16,923 nucleotides of DNA, from assembly GCA_905373665.1 (NCBI GenBank), contig CAJPTV010000041.1, positions 1-16,923 on the forward strand, written 5' to 3'. Each line of letters begins with the position of its first letter. Position 1 is the first letter of the stretch. The notes under the pieces are model-generated. The model did not search any database and had not been told where the DNA came from. It worked only from the letters and a program-made list of their open reading frames with translations. Below, in pieces: positions 6,781 through 12,919 of this stretch. This stretch comes from Bacteroidia bacterium (GTDB lineage: Bacteria > Bacteroidota > Bacteroidia > Bacteroidales > CAJPTX01). The position numbers and the translations under genes were made by a program.

Positions 6781-7245
6781 TTAGTTTTCCCTCCGAGCAG
6801 CATAGTTGATCTTAAGCGCAGCCGCCTTACGCAACTCCTGCTTCACATCAGAGACAATCCCCATACGCGTATTTTCGTCAACTTTCAGAGAGGTCGTCAA
6901 CATATTACGATCCGCCTCACTAAGCGCATCACGCTCAGAGGAGATAAAATCTCGTATATCGACTAGATTCTTAAAAGCATCATTTAACTGGATACGCGAA
7001 TCCGTCCCATAAAGCTTTTGATATTGAAGTATTGGGGTACCTATGTAGACATAAGATACCAACGACTTCTTTTCCAGCTTTGCCACTTCAGTAGCTTGGG
7101 GTAAAGTGAGCGATACACGCATTTCCGTTTCTCGCATAGAGGTACTCACCATGAAGAAGAAAAGCAACATGAAGACGATATCTGGCAACGACGCCGTAGA
7201 TATCGCAGGCAACCCACCCTTACCTTTTCTAGAGAATTTAGCCAT
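6781..7245 (-). CDS. exbD: ExbD/TolR-family proton-channel subunit (second exbD)
   Basis: ExbD-type proteins have one membrane helix and a periplasmic domain, and work with an ExbB ring to turn proton flow into mechanical work. In this 154-residue protein a basic cytoplasmic tail (1-16) precedes the helix (about 20-38), with the proton-carrying aspartate D22 in STASLPDIVFMLLFFF. The periplasmic part (40-154) ends in a helical segment rich in charges. The start ATG lies 14 bp after the stop of the preceding exbD, with a GAGGAAG element in the gap. It differs strongly from the upstream exbD outside the helix, so the two are old paralogues, not a recent duplication. They may form a heterodimer or serve different partners. 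Confidence 0.93.
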   Translation of the reverse strand: MAKFSRKGKGGLPAISTASLPDIVFMLLFFFMVSTSMRETEMRVSLTLPQATEVAKLEKKSLVSYVYIGTPILQYQKLYGTDSRIQLNDAFKNLVDIRDFISSERDALSEADRNMLTTSLKVDENTRMGIVSDVKQELRKAAALKINYAARREN

Positions 7246-7259
7246 CGTAACTCTTCCTC

Positions 7260-7835
7260 CTACTTTTTCCCTTCTACAGGTTCTGCCTCGGAAATACGCT
7301 GCGGAATAGCACTCTGGATAGCCTTTTGCTGGTCTTCCGTCAGCTTATCATAGATATTCCCAAACTTCTGGCGCGACAAGTCATTACGCAACTCATTATA
7401 AGCGGCAATCAACTCGTTCTGCACCTTAAGGTAAGCAGAATAGGTCGTAGACCGGTCGTTCTGTAACGAAATCACACCAGCGGTCACCATCACATCTCCC
7501 AACATCGGGATGTTCTTCTGAACCTTCTCTGGGAGCGTAGGGTCATTGTTCGGATTCAAAAGGAACTCCTTTGCCTTATCTCGCAACTCCGAGATGTCCA
7601 TGGGGCGTCCACCCACTAGCAACTTATCACTTCGGTTGATACGAACCAACAACACGTTTCGGATCTGATAATCCTGCGCTTCCTCTTTCTGATCCTTAGT
7701 AGGCATAGGAGGCAACATACGTGGCAAGCCCGTATCTACATTCATCGTCGTCGTTACCAAGAAGAAGATCAGAAGAAGGAATGCGATGTCAGCCATAGAG
7801 CTAGCATTGATCTCCTCCATTTTTTTGTGTCCCAT
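7260..7835 (-). CDS. exbD: ExbD/TolR-family proton-channel subunit (first exbD)
   Basis: The frame is open from an ATG at 7871, but I prefer the ATG at 7835 (191 residues). It is preceded by a strong AAGGAGG site (7846-7852), the upstream ATG sits inside a stable hairpin (7860-7885), and the resulting N-terminus (MGHKKMEEINASSMADIAF) matches the form common in Bacteroidota. The membrane helix spans about 13-30 with the key aspartate D16 in SSMADIAFLLLIFFLV. The periplasmic domain is longer than in the second exbD, with a Pro-rich linker (LPRMLPPMP) and a C-terminal helical region ending VEGKK. It acts with the ExbB-like protein encoded upstream as a proton-driven motor in the inner membrane. 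Confidence 0.92.
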   Translation of the reverse strand: MGHKKMEEINASSMADIAFLLLIFFLVTTTMNVDTGLPRMLPPMPTKDQKEEAQDYQIRNVLLVRINRSDKLLVGGRPMDISELRDKAKEFLLNPNNDPTLPEKVQKNIPMLGDVMVTAGVISLQNDRSTTYSAYLKVQNELIAAYNELRNDLSRQKFGNIYDKLTEDQQKAIQSAIPQRISEAEPVEGKK

Positions 7836-7845
7836 ACTTCCTAAA

Positions 7846-7852
7846 CCTCCTT
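7846..7852 (-). promoter_or_regulatory. Strong Shine-Dalgarno site deciding the exbD start
   Basis: On the minus strand AAGGAGG lies 10 bases before the ATG at 7835. Such complete sites are uncommon in this window, where Bacteroidota-like genes mostly lack them. This favours the internal start over the ATG at 7871. Confidence 0.6.
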
Positions 7853-7859
7853 TTTTATA

Positions 7860-7885
7860 CTTCCCCCGCATTGCTGCGGGAGAAG
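7860..7885 (-). promoter_or_regulatory. Intercistronic hairpin with GNRA tetraloop
   Basis: On the minus strand CTTCTCCCGCA (7885-7875), a GCAA loop (7874-7871) and TGCGGGGGAAG (7870-7860) form an 11-bp stem with one U-G pair. It lies between the stop of the four-helix protein gene (7893) and the exbD Shine-Dalgarno site. No T-run follows, so it is not an intrinsic terminator. An mRNA-stabilising or processing element that sets the ratio of ExbB to ExbD is a reasonable inference. Confidence 0.65.
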
Positions 7886-7892
7886 CTGTAAC

Positions 7893-8357
7893 CTAACGAC
7901 TCATAAAGATACTACGCACCCCTGTAACAACAAGCAATACGATTGATGTTACGACAAGAATCAGCGTGGTATAAATCCCCGTATCCGTTAACTTCAAGAC
8001 TGAAGGGTCTGAGAAGTCAGGATTGGTAGCCGAGGTCGCCGTTTGGATAGCTGTTGCATCAGACATCGCATAAGAAATGCCAACAACAACACCAAGGATA
8101 ACCAACGAAACCAACGCCTTAACAGCTTTCTTTGGGTTCTGAATGATGTAAATAATCGGAAAAATCACCGCAGTAGCTGCTGCTACCACCAAGAGGACAT
8201 AAGTCCAGTCCAACATTGGCTCAACCGCCGACATCAGTACTCCCCGATCATCCGTCCCTGATATATCAAAAACGAACTTTATACTAAGAATCACCGATAT
8301 GGCAAGAAGTACGCCAAGTGCGATGCGCAGTACACGCTTAACTATCTTTTCTGACAT
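7893..8357 (-). CDS. Four-helix membrane protein in the exbB-exbD operon
   Basis: I do not recognise a functional family. The 154-residue protein has four predicted membrane helices at about 8-30, 50-72, 78-98 and 128-150, with small extramembrane loops and a basic N-terminus (MSEKIVKRVLR). A GGAGAG element 8-10 bases before the ATG supports the start. It lies between exbB and the first exbD: 50 bp after the exbB stop, and 57 bp before the preferred exbD start. This position implies a membrane partner, assembly factor or modulator of the ExbB/ExbD complex, but nothing in its sequence proves that. Confidence 0.82.
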   Translation of the reverse strand: MSEKIVKRVLRIALGVLLAISVILSIKFVFDISGTDDRGVLMSAVEPMLDWTYVLLVVAAATAVIFPIIYIIQNPKKAVKALVSLVILGVVVGISYAMSDATAIQTATSATNPDFSDPSVLKLTDTGIYTTLILVVTSIVLLVVTGVRSIFMSR

Positions 8358-8407
8358 ACTCCACTCTCCTTTTACAAGTAATCAAATTCGTACGGAAAGT
8401 GCAAGCA

Positions 8408-9211
8408 TTAGCGCTTATGGCGCACTAAGATATCAATGAGCGAAATAGAAGCATCTTCCATACGCATCACGATATTGTCGATCTTAGCCAAGATGTAGTT
8501 GTAAAACACCTGCAAGGTAGCTGCAACCACAAGACCAAAGACCGTCGTAATCAAGGCGATCTTAATACCCCCTGCCACGAGTGACGGAGCAATATCACCT
8601 GCGATCTCAATTGCGTCAAATGCCGAAATCATCCCCAAGACAGTACCCATAAACCCGAACATAGGCGCAAGTGCGATAAAGAGGGAGATCCAAGTCAACC
8701 CACTCTCCATCTGCTGCATCTGTACAGATCCGTAAGAAACCACAGACTTTTCTACAGCATCAATCCCCTCACTAGAACGATCAAGCCCTTGATAGAAAAT
8801 ACTAGCCACTGGTCCGCGCGTCTTGCGGCATACTTCCTTAGCAGCTTCGATGCCACCTTCGGTAAGCGCCTTCTCTACCTTGCGCAGAAGCTTATCCGTA
8901 TTCGTTGTGGCAAGGTTAAGATAAATAATACGCTCAATAACAATAGCAAGACCCAGAATCAAAAGAAGAAGGATAACACCCATAAAGCTAGGCCCCCCCT
9001 CAATAAACTTTGTCTTGAGCTGCTGATGAAGCGGAACATCTGCATTCGGGTCTGAAAGCATCGGATTATCATTCGTAGCTGGCGCAGCATCTAATACAAC
9101 TGTAGCCCCCTCAGGAACAGCAGCCATACTATCCGGCGTTTGTGCCAAAACCATTCGCGCTGCACCTAAAACTAGGAACAACGTCAGACAGAACATGAGT
9201 AGTTTTTTCAT
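8408..9211 (-). CDS. exbB: ExbB/TolQ/MotA-family proton channel with signal peptide
   Basis: ExbB-family proteins form the multi-helix stator ring that conducts protons together with ExbD. The frame runs upstream through the tRNA gene to 9313, so the true start is the ATG at 9211 (267 residues). A signal peptide (1-23, MKKLLMFCLTLFLVL...LAQ) precedes a roughly 50-residue low-complexity exported segment rich in Asp, Pro and Ala. Helix 1 is at about 75-97, the cytoplasmic loop at 98-170, and helices 2 and 3 are at about 172-194 and 214-236. The family signature is seen in GFMGTVLGM (186-194) and the glycine-rich LVAGGIKIALITTVFGL. The exported N-terminal extension is a Bacteroidota habit. The gene begins 55 bp after tRNA-Ser with no clear promoter between them, so read-through from the tRNA promoter is possible. 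Confidence 0.93.
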   Translation of the reverse strand: MKKLLMFCLTLFLVLGAARMVLAQTPDSMAAVPEGATVVLDAAPATNDNPMLSDPNADVPLHQQLKTKFIEGGPSFMGVILLLLILGLAIVIERIIYLNLATTNTDKLLRKVEKALTEGGIEAAKEVCRKTRGPVASIFYQGLDRSSEGIDAVEKSVVSYGSVQMQQMESGLTWISLFIALAPMFGFMGTVLGMISAFDAIEIAGDIAPSLVAGGIKIALITTVFGLVVAATLQVFYNYILAKIDNIVMRMEDASISLIDILVRHKR

Positions 9212-9266
9212 AGACTCACCGAAATTTGAGTTCGTAACAAACGATTTATCTGTTAACCTTAAAGAG

Positions 9267-9354
9267 CGGAGAGGGCGGGATTCGAACCCGCGATACCCTT
9301 TTGGAGTATACACACTTTCCAGGCGTGCGCCTTAGACCACTCGGCCACCTCTCC
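9267..9354 (-). tRNA. tRNA-Ser (anticodon GGA)
   Basis: An 88-base class II tRNA. The acceptor stem is GGAGAGG (9354-9348) pairing with CCTCTCC (9274-9268), with discriminator G at 9267. The D arm includes GAGTGGTCTAAGGC. The anticodon stem CACGC/GTGTG holds the loop CTGGAAA, giving anticodon GGA, which reads UCC and UCU. A long variable arm (ATACTCC-AAAA-GGGTAT) is the serine hallmark, and the T arm has GTTCGAATC. The CCA end is not encoded. It lies between ansA (ending 9411) and exbB on the same strand. Confidence 0.97.
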
Positions 9355-9410
9355 TAACATTTCGCACTTCAAACGACACCGCAATTTACAAATAATATCA
9401 GAAATGCAAA

Positions 9411-10439
9411 CTACGAGCGCTCTCCGACACAATTTGTTTCCAAATATTTTTTGACCTCTTCAGTCGTTTCAAACCTAGCCAAACCCAGCATCAACTTGCA
9501 AATAGCGGTCTCGAAAGTCATATCTGCCCCACTGACAACCCCCATACGTGCAAGCCCCAAGCCTGTATCATAAGACCCCATAGAGACCGTGTCCGCCTGA
9601 CACTGCGAGACATTCAAAAACAGAATTCCACGCTTAATTGCAGACTCCACGGCACGCAAAAACCACCGCTCACTCGGCGCATTACCCGCACCAAACGTCC
9701 TCAAAATCACCCCTCGCAATGATTTCTCTTCCAAGACAGAAAGGACATAAGCTTCGCTCATACCTGGGAACAGGTGAAGGGTTGCGATGCGGGTATCAAA
9801 CTCCCCAATTAACGTAAGGGACTGGTCGCCCCACGGAGCGATGACACGATCGTTATAAACGATATCAATCCCCGCCTCTGCCAAAAGAGGGTAGTTGTAA
9901 CTCCGAAAAGCATCAAAACGCGCAGCACCAAACTTCGTAGTACGATTACCTCGAAAAAGACGATGATCGAAAAAGATGCTCACTTCTGGCACCCGAGACT
10001 CCCCATTACGGTGCTCTGCTGCTATCTCGAGCGCCCCCAGCAAATTCTCCTTACCATCCGTACGGATCGCCCCCAACGGTAACTGCGAGCCCGTAAGAAC
10101 GACCGCCTTACGAAGCCCACGCAACATCAAGCTAAGGGCAGAGGCTGTGTAGGCCATCGTATCCGTGCCATGCAAAATCACAAAGCCATCAAAAGCCTCG
10201 TAATTATCCTGGATTTCCTTAGCCAAACGAAGCCAGAAGGCGGGATCTGCATCCGAAGAATCCAAAAGGGGATAGAGAGGTCGCGTCTCCAAACGATAAC
10301 CAAATTTCAACACCTCTGGCACTTCTCGCTCCAATTGCGTGATATTAAAGGGCGCTAACCCCCCCGTAAGAGGGTTCTCCTTCATACCAATCGTGCCGCC
10401 TGTATAGAGCACCAATAATGAACGTGATAGGTTTGCCAA
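9411..10439 (-). CDS. ansA: Type I (cytoplasmic) L-asparaginase
   Basis: The enzyme hydrolyses L-asparagine to aspartate and ammonia in the cytoplasm. The 342-residue length fits the family. Catalytic residues align with E. coli AnsA: nucleophile T16 in LYTGGTIGM, then T92-D93 in LHGTDTMAYTAS, and K169 in RGNRTTKFGAARFDAF. There is no signal peptide. The start must be TTG at 10439-10437: an in-frame TAG lies just upstream with no ATG between, and the first ATG (M19) would remove the nucleophile loop. A -7 box lies 31 bases upstream. It looks monocistronic, although tRNA-Ser follows 56 bp downstream on the same strand. The rare start may keep translation low. Confidence 0.96.
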   Translation of the reverse strand: MANLSRSLLVLYTGGTIGMKENPLTGGLAPFNITQLEREVPEVLKFGYRLETRPLYPLLDSSDADPAFWLRLAKEIQDNYEAFDGFVILHGTDTMAYTASALSLMLRGLRKAVVLTGSQLPLGAIRTDGKENLLGALEIAAEHRNGESRVPEVSIFFDHRLFRGNRTTKFGAARFDAFRSYNYPLLAEAGIDIVYNDRVIAPWGDQSLTLIGEFDTRIATLHLFPGMSEAYVLSVLEEKSLRGVILRTFGAGNAPSERWFLRAVESAIKRGILFLNVSQCQADTVSMGSYDTGLGLARMGVVSGADMTFETAICKLMLGLARFETTEEVKKYLETNCVGERS

Positions 10440-10469
10440 AGCCGTCTGCTATTACTACGCTTACCGCAA

Positions 10470-10477
10470 CAAAAGTA
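10470..10477 (-). promoter_or_regulatory. -7 promoter box of ansA
   Basis: The minus strand reads TTACTTTTGTTGCGG, so TACTTTTG matches TAnnTTTG and shares TACTTTTGTTGC with the box at 5878-5885. It lies 30 bases upstream of the TTG start. No convincing TTTG -33 box is present. Confidence 0.55.
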
Positions 10478-10516
10478 AGAAAATTCTGCTATTTGAGAAC
10501 CCCTGCAAGTAACGAA

Positions 10517-11572
10517 TTAAATATTTTTCTGTCGAATACGGAGCGAGAATGCACGGCTCGAGAGCAATAAATGCTCCATCAACGCACTCCGCATTTTCTC
10601 ATGCTCTGGCCACACCACAGAACGCGAAAAGCAGTAAACCTCAACACCAAGACCTCCATCTACCAATTCTTTTACACGAACAAGATGCGGAGCGGCAGGA
10701 TCGACCCAAGGCGAATTCTCAAAAAGATTCTCCACAGAACTCCGCCAAAGAGCAAGATTCGTATCCCCTTTCAACTCGCCATAATGCTCTGACAAGTGAT
10801 TTCTTTCCTCATCACTCAATACAAAGATCGTCGTGACATCAAAAAAGAGTTGAAGAATCATCCGTCGCCCCTCACTCGTAGTCATCGAACGCCAATTCTG
10901 AAACGTGTCTGAGATTAAGGAATAGGTAGGAAAGGTCATCGTACTGCGATCATACGACAAGACTCGCACGGACCAGAGGGTGACCTCTATCACCTCTCCA
11001 TCCACCCCCCTACTCGGCATCGTAATCCAATCCCCACGACGAATCGCATCACTATGCCGCATCTGAATCGAAGCCATAAGCCCAAGCAAAGGGTCTTTGA
11101 AGACCAATAATCCGACAGCGGCGAATGCACCCACTGCAGTGAGCGCTCCCCATGGTCCTTTCCCTAACAAATAACCGATAGCGATAATCACACCGATTGT
11201 CCAACTGACAATTCCCCCTGCCTGCGAAAGAGGTCCCCAAAGCGTTTCAGAACGACTCGTTCGTTCCCAAATGCCAACCAAGCGACACCCTCCCGCCAAC
11301 ACCCCACTCGCAAACAGCGTACAGGCTGCACTCAGAAACTGATCCAATATCACCGTGCTAGATTCTTGAAAATCAAGATAAAAAGCAATCGTATCACTCT
11401 CGACAAGCAAAGCATAACTCACGAGCGCCCCCATCAGACGCCACCCAATTTTCCGAGTACGTTGCGGCGGGATATTTAACTTACCAAGGACGTAAGAGAC
11501 TATCCTCCAAGAGAAAAACGAAAAGAGAATAATGAGTACCCCAGCACCGAAACGAAAATATGACATCGCCAT
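10517..11572 (-). CDS. MscS-family mechanosensitive channel, YbdG-like
   Basis: A small-conductance channel of the inner membrane that releases solutes on sudden hypo-osmotic stress. In the 351 residues, membrane helices lie at about 8-29, 45-66, 78-100 and 115-138, followed by the pore helix WGALTAVGAFAAVGLLVFKD (141-160) and PLLGLMASIQM. The beta domain (172-225) carries DWITMPSRGVDGEVIEVTLW and FPTYSLISDTFQNWRSM. The last motif and the FKDPLLGL segment are typical of the YbdG branch rather than of MscS itself. The protein is shorter than E. coli YbdG (415 residues), mainly at the C-terminal end. The start MAM sits 7 bp after the stop of the flavoprotein gene, so the two are very likely cotranscribed. 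An ATG two codons later is an alternative start. Confidence 0.9.
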   Translation of the reverse strand: MAMSYFRFGAGVLIILFSFFSWRIVSYVLGKLNIPPQRTRKIGWRLMGALVSYALLVESDTIAFYLDFQESSTVILDQFLSAACTLFASGVLAGGCRLVGIWERTSRSETLWGPLSQAGGIVSWTIGVIIAIGYLLGKGPWGALTAVGAFAAVGLLVFKDPLLGLMASIQMRHSDAIRRGDWITMPSRGVDGEVIEVTLWSVRVLSYDRSTMTFPTYSLISDTFQNWRSMTTSEGRRMILQLFFDVTTIFVLSDEERNHLSEHYGELKGDTNLALWRSSVENLFENSPWVDPAAPHLVRVKELVDGGLGVEVYCFSRSVVWPEHEKMRSALMEHLLLSSRAFSLRIRQKNI

Positions 11573-11579
11573 CCAATAG

Positions 11580-12833
11580 TTAATTCTCTACTTCACGAAG
11601 ATACCTTACAGCCTCCCCTCCCGCGACAACCCCCGTGGAATACGCCAATTGAAGATTGAATCCTCCTGTATTGGCATCAATATCCAACATCTCTCCACAA
11701 AAGAACAGCCCTTTATGAAGGCGCGAAGCAAGCGTCTGTTCGTCGACCTCCTGCGAGGAAATCCCACCAGCTGTGACGACAGCCCTTTCCCAATCCTCTG
11801 AGGTTAAAAGCTGCAATGTAAACGATTTTAGGGTAGCCGCCAACCTCTCCAAGTCCCCTATTTTTAACATACTCCCTTTCAGCTGCGGACTCAAACGAGC
11901 ACGACGGAGCATCGCCTTCAATAACTCTGCCGGCACCCACGCCCGAGCTAAACTGAGCAACGGTTCGTGCCCACGCTCGGCCACATCTCGTTGAAAACGA
12001 GCTAAAAGCTTCTCCGTAGAAAGTGCTGACTTAAAATCAATCACAAGCTCCACCGTTTCGCCCCTTCTTAACCCCTCCATTGCACGTCGACTGAGCCTCA
12101 AAACACCTGGACCGCCCACCCAATCGTTACACAACTCGATGTCAACTGGCGAAAGCTCTACCTCATTCTCTCCATTACAGCGCAGCGTGAGTCTAACGTT
12201 TTTCACCAAAAAACGCTCCCTCACCCCCCAATCCGTATTTACAAAAAAGCCCACTAACGTCGGAAAAAGCTCCGTAATCGAATGTCCCAACGCTTTAGCC
12301 AAACGATACCCCGTACCGTCCGACCCCGTACGCGGATAGCTTTGTCCACCACAAGCCAAGATTAGCACCCGTCCCTCTGCTACATCGCCATTCGCCAAAA
12401 GGATTTTCCACCCAGCCTCCTTTTTTTCTATCCCCTCCACCGACGAATCGACCCACACTTCCACGCCATTGCGCTTGCAGTAGTGTAAAAAAGCTTCAGC
12501 AACATCCGAAGCACGCCCCGAAAGAGGATAAACCCTATCGCCACGCTCCTGAATAGTCTGCACCCCCTCAAGCTGCAACAGTTCTAACACCTGCTGGTTC
12601 GTGAAACGCTGCAATGCCCCCATGGCAAGCCCCACATTGCCGTGCAACATCGGGCGGAACTCCTCGATAGGACGTGCATTCGTGATATTACAACGTCCCT
12701 TCCCCGTGATGCGAAGCTTTGTCCCGACCCTCGGCATCCGCTCTACGAGTAGCGTCTTTGCCCCCTCTGCAGCAGCAGTGCCCGCAGCCAAAAGCCCCGC
12801 AGGACCTCCGCCAACCACGATAATATCATACAT
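11580..12833 (-). CDS. HI0933/YhiN/BaiN-family NAD(P)/FAD-dependent oxidoreductase
   Basis: A cytoplasmic flavoprotein of the HI0933 family, whose members bind FAD and reduce poorly known substrates. The frame can be read from a GTG at 12920, but the ATG at 12833 begins the FAD fold at once (MYDIIVVGGGPAGLLAA), is preceded by a purine-rich GAGAGAGAG, and gives the usual 417-residue length. The Rossmann motif GGGPAG is at 8-13, the family signature GKGRCNITN at 44-52, ACGGQSYPRTGSDGTG at about 160-175, and the C-terminal FAD-contact segment GEMLDIDANTGGFNLQLAYSTG lies in the last 40 residues. Substrate and pathway are not known. It lies between an exported Ig-repeat protein gene (86 bp upstream) and the MscS channel gene (7 bp downstream). 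Confidence 0.93.
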   Translation of the reverse strand: MYDIIVVGGGPAGLLAAGTAAAEGAKTLLVERMPRVGTKLRITGKGRCNITNARPIEEFRPMLHGNVGLAMGALQRFTNQQVLELLQLEGVQTIQERGDRVYPLSGRASDVAEAFLHYCKRNGVEVWVDSSVEGIEKKEAGWKILLANGDVAEGRVLILACGGQSYPRTGSDGTGYRLAKALGHSITELFPTLVGFFVNTDWGVRERFLVKNVRLTLRCNGENEVELSPVDIELCNDWVGGPGVLRLSRRAMEGLRRGETVELVIDFKSALSTEKLLARFQRDVAERGHEPLLSLARAWVPAELLKAMLRRARLSPQLKGSMLKIGDLERLAATLKSFTLQLLTSEDWERAVVTAGGISSQEVDEQTLASRLHKGLFFCGEMLDIDANTGGFNLQLAYSTGVVAGGEAVRYLREVEN

Positions 12834-12919
12834 ACTCTCTCTCTTTTCAAACAAGGCACGCCCCCGCAAGCTATGACAGTCTGCAGGGGCGAGAACCTTG
12901 ATTTCGCTATTCTTTTCCA

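Noticed and set aside
9212..9313. N-terminal extension of exbB up to 9313
   Set aside because: This part of the frame runs through tRNA-Ser and lacks the signal peptide start. The ATG at 9211 gives a proper signal peptide.
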